In this document: piece after piece, positions 1-11,926 of the stretch
Layout of the letters: the number at the start of each line of letters is the position of its first letter
How positions within the stretch are numbered: the stretch's first letter is position 1
NCBI GenBank assembly: GCA_028023455.1
Contig: JAQFVV010006728.1
Coordinates: 62,001 to 126,000, forward strand
DNA: 64,000 nt
Direction: 5' to 3'
DNA from: Epiperipatus broadwayi
Lineage: Eukaryota > Onychophora > Udeonychophora > Euonychophora > Peripatidae
Notes under the pieces: model-generated
The model's database searches: none
Told to the model about the DNA's origin: nothing
Seen by the model: the letters and a program-made list of their open reading frames with translations, nothing else
Translations under genes and position numbers: made by a program

Positions 1-784
1 TCTCAGACTAGTTTCTACTTTACAGTTTTCATTTGTGAGGAATTTTGGATTTTGGAACAATACCTCTGGATTTTTAGGATGTAATGCATTTTCCCTCTAG
101 CAGCCATTTTCTTACTTTTCTGTGTTACTACAAGATATCAGCCTAAATTGAAAACATATACATGTTTTTAGTATAAGGCAATTTGCATCACATGGCATGA
201 GTAAAAGATAAAGTTACTTAATAGCAATGTTCAAGCTGGAGACATGTGATTGGCTTGATAGATAAGACGGAGTTAAAGATTGGTTTTTGGAAACATCACT
301 ATGTTGACTTCTAGCTTTGAATCTCAATGCTGGATTGATAAAAGCAAAAAACCAGCTTAAGTTGGGACTTTAAATACATCTCATAATCATTGATTATGTA
401 GATGACACTAGAATAGAAAGATGCTTTTGTTTTTTTACAATACTTATCCTAAGAATATGTAATTCATTGAGAATGGAATATGATATGGTAGATTATATGT
501 TATTTATTTGTTTTTGGATTTAATATTTTTATTCATAATGAATATGCAATATATATATATATATAAAAGATTATTACCATCAGAAGTCAGTATAATTTTC
601 TCTGAATAAATAATTCTAGAAATCAAAGATTGATATCAAAGTATCATATATTTTTTCAGTTTTTATTTAATGTCTGCATTAAGAATTGTAATATATTGTG
701 TGATACTAATACACAGCAGCTTTCTGAGAAGTATTTTGTGGATTAAAATAGAAAATAAGGAAGATAAAGTAATTGGAAATTATT
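1..784. other. AT-rich stretch without recognisable gene
   Basis: I see no coding frame or RNA gene here. A short (AT)n run lies at about 549-565. This stretch may contain the upstream, unrecognisably decayed part of the RTE-type LINE that becomes legible just downstream, but no motif supports that. Confidence 0.5.
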
Positions 785-1470
785 AAGTCATTTGGATTTT
801 GCAGATGGTGTGAATGTTTTTGTAAATAATACTTCAGTGCTTTGGGAATATGATGCAAAAGTTATTAGATGAAAGTCAGAAAGTAAGATTCAAGTTAATT
901 TAAAAAAAGACTAAAGTGTAATGCTCAATAGATTTTTTTCAAAAGAAAATAAAAGATTGAGAAACCTCAATTAAAAGTTAACAACTACAAATACATTAAT
1001 CAGATTATTAATACAGAAAGAAAAATTGAAATTAATCATAAAATGAAATTTGAATGGAATATTTTTGGAAGAAATAACTTGAAATTAAGAAGAAAATATG
1101 TCTTTGAGCTTGAAAAGGAAGGTTGTTAATAAATGTGTTTTACCAGTCATTATTTATGGATCTGAATTTAGACACTTATCAGAAAAGCACTTCAGAGATT
1201 TTAGACAATTAAAGGAAGTATTGAAGATGTTAGAGATTAAAAATGAAACACATAGTTGAGATAAGAAACAGGTATCACTGATATAATTGAAAAAATTGAG
1301 AAAGATATGGAGCTGATCTGGACATATTGCTAAAAAAATGATTATAGATATATATCCCAAAAATTGTTAAAAGATTTAGAAAGAATGAAAGTTCATTTTA
1401 CTCGTGTGTTGTGAAAAAAAGCTAGGGATCAAAGAACCTGGATTAAATTTTTAGTGGATCTATAATGATT
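785..1470 (+). pseudogene. Decayed RTE-type LINE reverse transcriptase, 3' part
   Basis: This is a remnant of the reverse transcriptase of a non-LTR retrotransposon, which copies the element's RNA at a nicked chromosomal target. Landmarks read in order on the plus strand across shifting frames. LDFADGVNVF at about 792 matches the catalytic [FY]-x-D-D motif C, with the second Asp changed to Gly. KTKV at about 907 lies one frame away. LPVIIYGSEF at about 1140 matches the LPVLtYGsE motif typical of RTE-clade proteins. SGHIAKK at about 1317 matches the conserved W-x-GH-x-A-R. A final K-ARDQRTWIKF block near 1420-1450 resembles the RP-x-TRW-x-D end of RTE proteins. The order and spacing fit the C-terminal third of such proteins. 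Many stops and at least one frameshift show it is long dead. Clade assignment is by motif style only; a related CR1-like clade is possible. Confidence 0.6.
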
Positions 1471-1680
1471 GAAAATGATGATAATTTATATTACAATAAC
1501 TGTTTGTGAAGGTCTTATATTTTAAATATTAAAGTTGTTGATTGTAGTAACTAATTATCATATAATACATTTGTGATGTGTAGAATTATTAGGGAAAAGT
1601 GAAGATTCTTTCTTTGACATTTGGAAATAATGCATTTTATATTGGTCAGTAAAGTCAGAAATTTTTAGATAGTATATAAA

Positions 1681-1683
<3 letters not shown>

Positions 1684-1755
<72 letters not shown>
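1684..1755. repeat. Compound (AC)n(AT)n microsatellite
   Basis: About 18 AC units (1684-1719) run directly into about 18 AT units (1719-1755). The same AC-to-AT compound form recurs near 30.22 kb and 44.83 kb and, as AT-to-GT, near 11.88 kb. A small open frame across it encodes only alternating dipeptides and is not a gene. Confidence 0.97.
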
Positions 1756-1759
<4 letters not shown>

Positions 1760-1971
1760 GCAGTGTTGTACAAGGTAAATTGGCATGCACTTTACTTTTA
1801 ATAAAGGAAATCAAAAGTAAATTAAAAATGTTCTAAGGGTTTCAATATATGAATGAAAATGTATTAATAAAAATAGTGGTCTATTGAATTATGTGAACAG
1901 GACAACAAATATGTTGGGCAGGAAAGGTTTTACAGTGTGTAAAATTAATAGACAATTTATTTTATGTGTTT

Positions 1972-2150
1972 AGAAAAAAATGGGATAAATATGCAAAGAC
2001 TGTATTACAAGCATATAATTATGAGGAGTGGGAAAAAATAGATAAATTAGTTAGAAATAAAATAGAATTGTGGGAAATGAATATGTATAAAAATAGTCTG
2101 GAGTTATGAAAAATAAAAACTATATAAAAACTGAAATTATATATGATAAC
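1972..2150 (+). pseudogene. Possible decayed LINE-like coding remnant
   Basis: One frame stays open for about 45 codons with charged, helix-like content (W-DKYAKT, YEEWEKIDKLV, KIELWEMN) and then reaches stops near 2107. The pattern, and the following LEL*KIKT segment, resemble the C-terminal region of some LINE proteins that read x-PKLR-TY. It contains no catalytic motif, so it could equally be chance coding in AT-rich DNA. It may be part of the same insertion as the RTE-type remnant upstream, or of a separate one. Confidence 0.25.
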
Positions 2151-2374
2151 ACTAAAAGGAGTTTAAGTTTTTATTTGGTACAAGATAGAAGCTTAAGTAC
2201 TAGAGAAAGAAAGAAAAAAATGGAAGAAGCATTTGGAATGTAGATGTGATTCATGTTAATAGGAAAGAATATTGAACACTTATTTTTTTAAGTATAGGAT
2301 GTTGAAAAAGATCTGAATAAATTGTAAATAGAAAAAAATTAAAGGTAATGAGAATTTTCTAACAAGTTGAACAG

Positions 2375-2930
2375 TCTGTGACCTGGTTCAACTGATGAGT
2401 GCTGGCTTAGCACTAAATGTGCATCTTGGGAATCATATATCTTTTTCACATTTCTTTGGTTATATGTTTATAATTACATTCCTTTACAAGGTGATAAAAA
2501 TGTATAGAAACCAGTCCCTATCTTGCATGAGAGTGGTGTACTGAAAATTACATTACCGAAACACTATTCATTAAGTGCATAATTTTTAGTCTAATGAATG
2601 ATTAGCAACAATTATTAAAATACCTTGATCACTGTAGTAATTGGTGATCTATATTTACTGAGCAACATAAAGATATGTGTAAGAGATTGTGGCCAGAACA
2701 AATTGATGATTGCTGGTCTGCATGAAATGAGCACTTTAGGGATCATACATATTTTTCACATGTTTTTGGCTATATGCTTATTATTACATCCCTCCACAAG
2801 GTGTTAAAAGTGAATAGAAATCAGTCCCTACATTTCATGATGAGTAGTGTAATAAAAATTATTCCAGAGAAACATTAATCATAAAGTGCATAATCCTCAG
2901 CCTAATGAATGACTGATAAAAATTATTAAT
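2375..2930 (+). repeat. Tandem pair of dispersed repeat (family R1), 311-bp period
   Basis: Two diverged copies lie head to tail. The block GCTGGCTTAGCAC at about 2401 is matched by a GCTGGTCTGCATG block at 2712, giving a period of 311 bp. Matching stretches include ATCATATATCTTTTTCACAT, GGCTATATG, TTACATCCCTCCACAAGGTG, CAGTCCCTA, AGTGCATAAT and CCTAATGAATGA. The head of the same repeat reappears at about 20.08 kb and 23.24 kb. It has no coding capacity. It may be a non-autonomous retroposon family. Confidence 0.85.
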
Positions 2931-3264
2931 ATTGAAACAGTTTTTATTAAAATGGGATAAAGGGGAAAAAAGAAACTGGAACTGGAAAATTATTAAGAAT
3001 ATATAAGAAGTAGGAAAAAAAAGAATTAATTTAATTTGGCAAAAAAATATAGCCTATTCACAAAAATAACTGGCATTTTTTAACAAGAAAACATTGAAAC
3101 AGTCAGATTTATCCACCTGCCTGTTCCATGTATTTTACTCCCACATCTATCTATATGCCAGGTTTAAACCCTCTCAGAGTACCCATTCAAACAATCTTAA
3201 ATTACTATATATGCAGAATCATGTATATAAATGCGAATGGTAAGTCTGTAATTTAATAGTATAC

Positions 3265-3460
3265 ATATATATATTACAGATATGTATCCATTTTATAAGT
3301 ATTTCTAATTTAAGAAATATTTTAGTTTAAATTATTTAGCCAATTTTATTGTTATGTTATTGGTATATATTACAGATATATATCCATTTTATAAATATTT
3401 TTAGTTTAAGAAATATTTTAGTTTAAATTATTTAGCCAATTTTATTATGTTATTGAAATC
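3265..3460. repeat. Two-copy tandem duplication, 96-bp period
   Basis: The unit begins with ATATTACAGATA, runs through TATCCATTTTATAA, TTTAAGAAATATTTTAG and TTAAATTATTTAGCC, and ends in AATTTTATT. It occurs at about 3271 and again at about 3367 with only a few mismatches, so the duplication is recent. AT-rich and non-coding. Confidence 0.9.
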
Positions 3461-6400
3461 GCGTATATAATACACATAAGCCATTTCCATTGTTATTCTC
3501 CATGTATGGTAATAAAATTAGTTTTCTACTAATTATCAAACAACTTTTAGTTTTTACTGGTAAACAAATTTTAAAATAGGTCACGCTATGGTCCTAAAAT
3601 AGTGTGAACTTGATTTTGTAAATATAAAATGTTAATAACAAAATTCGCAGAAAAACAAAATCTAAATTAGTTGTCATAATTAAAAATGTTTTTCTAAAAT
3701 AAATAAATGGGTTTTTCTACTAGTTGTAGCTATTAAATATATTTTTCTAAAACAAATAAATACGGAACAAGCTTGTAAAAATTAAACAGGTGGCCAGAGT
3801 TTGAAAAGTATAAATACTTAAAGTTTTGTCACCAAGGATGGATTATATATATAATAAGTGAATTGTAAACATAATCCATGCTCATTTCACCTTCAAAATG
3901 TTGGGGTAAGTTAGGCGATCCCTCACCTCTCGGCCTTAGCCAGGAATGGAAAAGACTTGGTCCAATAAAATATAATGCCGTACACCAGCAAAGCAACCAG
4001 TGGGAAATCTCCATTAACTTTAAATCATTGCCAAAGTGTCAACTTATTATCCTCCCAAGTGTTGAGAACTAACTGCAATGAAAACAACTGAATGGTAAAT
4101 TTTCTCTCTGAGCTCTGTTTATAAACTGTGACTTTCAATTCTTTCTTTTAAAAGCTAGCTATTTATTAAATCTGCCTTTACCAAACACCTTTACTAAAAT
4201 CTGCAAAGAAGTCTGTTAAATGCTAAATCTTACCTGATTGTAAAATTTGAATTGTTTTTTAAAATGTAAAATTTTAATAATCTATTTTAAATTAAATGTA
4301 TAATTTTCTGCAGTCTTTTATGCCTATTCCTAATCTATTCAATTTATTCTATGATTTTTTCATTTTAATATTATATGTATTTAATATGCCAAATGACTTG
4401 AAACCACAAGTATTTATAAATATAATTTTAGCTTATTGATCTGTGAAGATAATTTCAAATCTTTGCTATAATAAACATTAAAATAATTGAATTATTAATT
4501 TTCTTTCTCCCTCGCTGTTTCGAGATCATATTATTATTGTTACTGATTAATTTTTGGGTATTAATATTACAATAATCAGTCATTATCTACTTAAAATTGT
4601 AGTTTGCTTAACTCTAGTTATGAATTATAACTATATATGTAACTCGTACCTCATAGGAACTAGCCACATAGATATTCTCAAAGCATATTTTAATGTTCTA
4701 TTCATAATTACCCATCGAATATGCCTTGTCCTCCTTAGATTTATATATGTTGAGATGCAGGTGATAATATTAAACTAGGTTACTAATTAATTTAGTCCCT
4801 AAATAGTATATTTGAAATACTAAATTTGAGAACTGGATTGTATAGATATGCAAATGGACGCTATCTAATTTTAAGGCACGATAATATAATTTTATGTATT
4901 TGCATTATATATATTCTAACCTATCAAAAGAGAAATTTCTATTAAAGTAAATGAGCGAATTCAATAAAGAGAATTCGGAAAGCATAAACGCTTCCGTCTA
5001 TGATTCGGGTAGCAAACCCTATATTTTTATCTAATATAGCTCGACGTTAGGTTAGTTATAATAATTCAGCTACAGCGATATGCAGTTCAGACAGAGATAG
5101 AATAAAAAAAAAATTATCATTAATAAAATAAATTTAAAAAGAAAATTTAGAATAAACTAACATTCTTTCTCTATCCAAAACACATTCTCTGAGCTGTAAG
5201 TACTTGCACTGTTCGACAATGATGATGATGATTTCATGTCATTGTTAATATTACTGACTAAAACAAAACATTCATTAATTTGCCAATATGATCTCAATAT
5301 TTTTGTTATTATACAATTAGATGTTTCAATCTCTTAAGCCATGCCACGCTTGTAATATTGATCATAATGAATCAATTCTTAATTTAAGAGCACTTATAAT
5401 AATGACACTAATCTCAGGGTTCTCTGTTATTTTTAAAGAAAAATGCTCGGCAGTATTGTGTTGTCGCATATGACTGACATTCTGGTCGGCTATAGGAAAC
5501 ATTTACCTTATTTAAATTCCAGGTGTCTTCATCCACATATCAACTATTATAATATTTAACGAGATGATAACCATATTCAATAACAACGCATAATTTTGAA
5601 TAATACAGCCATTTTATCCAGAATCTCAGTCGGAATGATGAAAAGACAAGGGTGCTTTTGTGTCCTTCCATCATCCATGACAACACAATAATTTAACTAA
5701 GATTTATTACTTAGACACTTCACTTAAATGTGTATGGAACAATGTGCAACCAAAACCTACTAGTTTGGGAATAAAGTGATTTTACACACACATAAAATAA
5801 AATGTTCTGGTCTGAAGTTTCAATTCCATAAATAATTCTTATTAAATTAAAATATACTGAAATATTCTGATCTGCTTACAATTGTCTATCTGGTGTATTG
5901 AATTTAAGATTTCATAAATGATTTCGGACTCAAGAAAAGTATTGCAAGTATTATGCAAATACACTTTTATTTAGCACACAAGAAAAATGACTCAAAACAA
6001 CTTGTAACAAGACTATAATTTATTATTAAATTTTAACAAGATTATAATTTATTATTACAGTTTAACAAAACTATCCTTTATGATTAACATAATAAACAAA
6101 CATATACAATTTATTCGATCCCATATGGATAAAACAAAATATAACTAACATTAATTCGTCTATACTTTTAGACCTGGATTCGAACTACTTCTTCATCTTC
6201 TTTTTACATTTATGCAAATTGAATATAACAAAATAAATATTATTATCGATACATCAACTCATCCGTTTAGTGTATCTTATATGAACGGCTACTTAAATTT
6301 ATTGACTAACGATCTGTTTTAAAACAAAAACAATTTGATTCTAGGCAACACGTACAAACGATTTTTATTATCATGTCTTTAATTAAATGATAGTTTTTTT

Positions 6401-9400
6401 TTATTTAGATAACTTATTATAATTTATGGGTTATTTATCAGAAGTTACACTTATTATTTTAATGTTTACCTTAATAACAACTGAAGTTGTTATACACACT
6501 GTTTTTCTCAGTATAAGTTATATTGTGAGTGCTACTTAATCATTAACCTGAATTAAACCTAGTATTTGAACCCTCCATTGGCAAATAAAAATTTTTAAAT
6601 CACGCAATTTTAAACTTACTCTCTCCATTGACTTATGTGTGGATTACCAGCACTATTCCGCCGCACAATCCAGACATTGATCATATATACTAGCACGCTA
6701 TTTATACTAAATGGATCGTAAGGAATTAACCTCCAATATACCCGTTATCTTGCCATAACTTTCTAAACAAAACACAATATTCAACACCTTCCATGGTGGA
6801 ATTATCTCTATTTTCTCATGAGGAATATGGAATAACACCAAAGGTCTGTAGAGTTAACTACTACATTAAAATAGTTTGGTGGGTCCTTGCCTCTTACTTG
6901 GGCATAATAGGAACACACACCAATTATAATCCTCTCCTGGGATTTTAATGAATGAAATACACTAAATACGATATAAATCACTGATCGTCCTAACTCTGAG
7001 AAGTGATCACTTGGGTTATAAACATACCCGAATACTAGATTTATCTATTCCCCTCATGGAAAATAAAGCTTTTGGGGAGATCATTTTCCATCCCACAAAA
7101 TAAAGACATTACAATTATTACTTATGCAAATATTAAGCATATACCAATGCTATACTGGGGCAAGACAAGCAAATACACTAATTACACTAAATTTATGTTC
7201 CGGGGTATACATAGATCAACATCTGAAATCAATGGATATCACAGAATTAACCATAATAATTTTCACCTTTGCCAAAGAAACATTCAACAAGTAATTGGTA
7301 GTATAGTATCTTGAACTAAATTAAGTGAATGCGTTAATAAAGAATAATTGGGAATAAGTTCCTCAATTAACATAGTATATATTTGTTTCAAACTTTAAAT
7401 AAGTAATATCCTGTCTAGCACTTCTCTTTAATTACTTCTGATAATTTTAACTAGATATTTTACCTATTAAGTATCTGAATTTTTCTTCTTTTACGCATCT
7501 AACATATAAATTTATACCCATAATGCATATCATAAGTAAACACATTTTATAAAAAAAATTTTTTTTCATGTTGAATATAAATTTAACCTAGAATAATTAC
7601 ATGAAAACATACCTTTATGATTACAAGGTCATTTAAATATTACTTGACTATACAGCCTTTCACCTGTTGATATAAAAAAAAATACACATAATTTTACAAA
7701 TTAGTAAAAAAAAATCATTACTTAACAAGTGCTTATTATCTCACTAGAAAAATGTTTTTCCGTTGGGCAATTTATCTAGATGAAGAACTTGATCCATTCG
7801 TAGTTCACGAAGCAAATTTAAAATAAGAAACACATTTTATTATTTCATTTATAAAAAAGTTGCCTCCATTCTGGTGCAATTAATAAATTAGGCAAAGAAA
7901 ACATAGCAGCGTTGGATGTTAACTCTTCCTTGAATTAACTGATATAATTTTGGGATCCAAGAAAACAATACATATTTTAACATGACGAATATTTGACGAT
8001 AGACGATCACATATACAATTCTTTTCTTTTTACTATTGGCGATACGTATCATTTTTAGCTAGCTGGCTTATGAATAAAATAATGCGTGAATTTTCCAAAA
8101 TACTATTATTATAAGGACTGCAGCTGACTTACGTGGATATGAAGTTTTAACGACTCAAATTGATGTATAATATAACATATTATATTATGGTTATAATTAA
8201 GTCACTAATGTTTGTAGTTTTTATTCCTACTCTAGGAATTGTAATTTGTCTTTAATAAGGAATTCTCTGTAAAATGCACACATACAAATTTTCTGATATT
8301 TGCCTTGAGAAAATTTATATTTTCTTTTTAAAAAATATACAGGTGCATAAGTAAATATCCTTGATCATTAATATTATTTTTAGATAATTTTCAGTGAATA
8401 AAACATATTTTAACGTGGGGAGCTTACATTATTTTCAAACGCAGACAATTTCTTTTAGAAAGAGCGCGAAATGTTTCTCGTTAACTTCCTTTGGCTTTTA
8501 TAATATTTCTTTTAATTATAATTTTTCTTTTATACCATGAAAAGATTATTAAATAAGGTAAAGTTAACAAATAATTGTTTATTTCCTGGAAATTACTTAT
8601 ATTGCTTAATTTAAATATAATGACGCTTTCCGTGATTACTGTAGTTAATACGGTCATTTTGAACTTTAGCATACGATAGTATATTTTTGCATATAAAAAG
8701 CTTTAAATAGATAGATGGCCACAGAAAACAGAATATCTTATCAAATAGGATTAGCCACGCATGATATTATTAAAAATTTACTTGACTTATATTTATTTCT
8801 GCAATAAAAAATAATAAAAAAATTTGTTACCGAATTTCAGTACTGCTTCCTCCTTGTAAAACTAGAGTCAGACTAAACTTTCTTCCAAATTTGGCAGTCT
8901 TCTTTTAGTGACCTCTTACAGAAAAATAATCATTTAATTATACCATAAACAAAAGAAAAGGAAAAAAAAATTTATTACAGTTATATATTTCCGTATGATT
9001 TAAATGGATTACAGAGTAATTTGACAAATAATGAAAAATAATAAATATACTTAATTAACAATGTTTATTAGTGATGTATAATTCTGTCTACATTTTTATC
9101 TAAAATAATTTCAAAACTACCAGAAGTGATTGTGCTTTATACTATATTAAATTGCTCTTATTGTTAATATTTTAATTAAATTATTCATGCTCTTCTTCAA
9201 AATGACATTGGATTACCAAATTTTTTAGTTATTTGCTTAAAACACGTTACAGTGAGTAAATAGCATACTTTATTAATCACTTAATATTATTATTATTTTA
9301 TCTTTTTATTTTCTAAAAAAGGATAGCATTGTTTTCCTGTGGAAACAATGCCAAATAAACCAAGTGTCAATAACACTAGGTTACACTATGTATAAGTTGC

Positions 9401-10881
9401 ATGTGTCCTTACAAAGTACGCAATGTACAATTATCTGCTTGCTGTATAATTATTGATGAGTTGATGGTGGAGGTTACACTTACCCACTTAGTATAGGTAA
9501 AGCACACACTTTTAGAACTAGGGCACAAGGACCTAGATGATTCATAATTAATGCTTATCTGACTCCCTGAACTACTGATGTTCCTATTTATAGCAAGTTG
9601 ATCGGTTTTAGGGTAACCGAGCATTCGATGCTGAAGTCTGTGAATAATGACCCATTTACACCTTTTTGCTTAATTAATATTTTAATAAGTGCCATAGAGG
9701 ATATAGGTAAACCTATCATAAACCAGTTTTCTCTTCTTTTATATTAAAAGCTTATCTAGCATCAGTGTATACCCTAATCTAGGTTAACATGCTAACCTGC
9801 ATATCTCTGAGTCTAATTATATGCTCGACTTAACTGGATATATAGATAGATGCCATAAGAGTGCTATTAAGTTAGTTATATAACTTTGGATATCAAGTTC
9901 CATATGATCTAGCAGACCACATAAGAGCTAGAAATTTGGCATATTAGTATAGGCATAAACTCCAATACCGCACTACATTTTATTAAACACTTATAATGAG
10001 ATATGTAATATTAATCTCATTAGTTATGCAATGCCTGCGAGCGTAATCTCTCACATTCTCATTGCATAATTTTGTATATTTTAAGTTTCACTATTTGTTA
10101 TTGTTTTATTAAATTAATAATATTTAAAATTATAACTTATTTCATATTTTAATTGTCCGTGAGTTTATTTTATCCAGCTCTAGATTAATTTGCACATACA
10201 TCATTATCTCTATAGGTAGATCATTTTATTAAATTTCATAATCAATCATTGATATATTAATTAATCATTTAGTCATATGTGTGTATATCTGACCAAATCA
10301 GTGTTAAATTAGTTAATTTACGAGTCTTTTGTTTTACGCTGAGTGACTGCCGGACTGAGGTTAAATTAAAGTCTGTGGAAGTTGAGAAGTGTCATCCATA
10401 GGGTATTAGATCAATGAGCAGAGGTGAAAGGATTGAATATTGGTCGGATTCTGGATCCCAGCATCCTGATTCGATCAGCTTTAGTGTATTTTGCCTGTGT
10501 TCTAGATTTTTTTATGTGGAGGGACAATTCTTACCATTACATTTTGTATCACATCATATTAATTCAACTTTGATCGATCATATAATGATATGCTGAGTAT
10601 TAGAATAACTTCAAACAGATGTGTTAAAAAGTTTCTACTCAATTTGTTTATGATTTGAATTAAATACATGCAGAAAATAAATCAAATTTTAGAATATGAA
10701 TTAGGAAATAAAGATCCCATTATGAAGTGATGTTGTTTTTAGACGAAAATTTTTGTCAGTTTGTCAGAAAAAACAATTTCTAAAGTTTCAAATCTTGATT
10801 TTGAAACTTTTATTATACAGTTTATGAATAGTTAAAACTATAGTTATGGATTTAATATTCTATTACATTAAATTATATAGG
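3461..10881. other. Long gene-free AT-rich stretch
   Basis: No protein family, RNA gene or complete mobile element is recognised. The open frames are short and have no domain signature. The only repeat that stands out is a 29-bp tandem at 6005-6080. A segment near 3890-4030 and one near 9410-9620 have slightly higher G+C but no coding motif. The sequence could be intronic or intergenic. Confidence 0.55.
6005..6080. repeat. 29-bp minisatellite, about 2.5 copies
   Basis: Units begin TAACAAG at 6005 and 6034 and TAACAAA at 6063. The middle of each full unit is TATAATTTATTATTA. Confidence 0.8.
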
Positions 10882-11230
10882 AGGCTGCTGTTATAGTCCT
10901 CTCTTCTCTGAGAAATGCACTATTCCAGATTCCTTCTTATCTGATTGGATTAAGCATTGTTTGTTACTGGCCAATAGGCTTATGTACAGCTAAACATATA
11001 GCCAATTAATACAGACCAATAAGCAAGGATGCTCACTGAATCCAAATGTTTTCAGTAAGGTCAGGGATCTGGCTATAAATTGTCAGCCTTTTGTGAGAAC
11101 TGAGAGAACATCTGTTGACCTACAAATACTGTATGCATTGTCCCAGGGCAGCCCTGCTCAACTGAACAGCAGTCAGCATTCTCACTAATAGCAATAGGCT
11201 ATTTGTCTATGCATCTAGGCAAGTCCACAG
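10882..11230 (+). repeat. Left arm of LTR-like foldback element
   Basis: This block of about 350 bp, GC-richer than its surroundings, is the inverted complement of 11458-11810. Matching landmarks are GTTATAGTCCTC, ATTCCAGATTCCTTCTTATC, GATGCTCACTGAAT, CAGGGATCTGGCTATAAAT, GGCAGCCCTGC and TCCACAG. GGCTATAAATTGTCAGCC at 11071-11088 looks like a TATA box. The arm could be the U3/R part of an LTR or the terminal inverted repeat of a foldback DNA transposon. No coding region accompanies it. Confidence 0.85.
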
Positions 11231-11457
11231 AAAAGCCGGACACTGCTAAAACTACTGTTGACTCAAGGTAAGTTGTCTTGTACAGTCAGAAGAATTATTC
11301 TCTCTACCATGAGGCAAGCTATCAGGCATAGCTGGAAGTGGTAGAACCACAAGACCTGGATCCAAGAGTTCACATTATAACTGTATAATTTATTGTATAT
11401 ATTTGTGAATAATAAATGTTATATTAATTGTAATACTGTGTTAGTATTACCAGTTCC
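11231..11457 (+). other. Central spacer of the foldback, with splice-donor and poly(A)-like signals
   Basis: The unpaired 227-bp centre holds CAAGGTAAGT (GTAAGT at 11268-11273), a perfect 5' splice-site consensus. It also holds AATAAATG near 11410, a possible polyadenylation signal. Together with the TATA-like box in the arm this suggests the arm plus spacer is one LTR-like unit of about 560 bp. That is inference from signals, not homology. Confidence 0.4.
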
Positions 11458-11810
11458 TCTGTGGACTTGACTAGCTGGCTAGACAAATGACGTATTGCTA
11501 TTAGTGGGAATGCTGACTGCTGTTCAGGTTAGCAGGGCTTCCCTGGGAGAATGCGTACAGTCTTTGTAGGTAAGACAGACGTTCTTCCAGTTCTCAAAAA
11601 AGACTGACTATTTATAGCCAGATCCCTGATCTTACTGAAAACATTCAGATTCAGTGAGCATCCTTGCTTATTGGCTTGTATTAATCATTAGCCATGTGTT
11701 TAACTGTACATAAGCCTATTCTCCAGCAGCAAATGATGATTAATCCTATCAGATAAGAAGGAATCTGGAATAGTCCATTTCTGAGAGAAGGGAGGACTAT
11801 AACAGCTACC
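11458..11810 (-). repeat. Right arm of LTR-like foldback element
   Basis: Inverted partner of the left arm, starting CTGTGGACTTGA and ending AGGACTATAACAGC. On the minus strand it carries GGCTATAAATAGTCAGTC (11602-11620 region), a stronger TATA-box match than in the left arm. The arms differ by scattered substitutions and small indels, so the inversion is not brand new. I found no clear target-site duplication outside either arm. Confidence 0.85.
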
Positions 11811-11879
11811 GTTCCACAAAAATAAATATGACTTCAAAGTCATAAATATTTCCTTTTTGTTTTATTGATATCTTATACT

Positions 11880-11880
<1 letters not shown>

Positions 11881-11924
<44 letters not shown>
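11881..11924. repeat. (AT)10(GT)12 microsatellite
   Basis: Ten AT units followed directly by about twelve GT units. It lies just outside the right arm of the foldback. Confidence 0.95.

Positions 11925-11926
<2 letters not shown>

Noticed and set aside
1558-1773. Open frame on the minus strand across an AC/AT microsatellite
   Set aside because: The translation is mostly alternating Ile-Tyr and Cys-Val from the dinucleotide repeat; it is an artefact.
3878-4072. Small GC-richer open frames on both strands near 3.83-4.07 kb as exons
   Set aside because: They overlap one another on opposite strands, with no domain and no convincing splice context.
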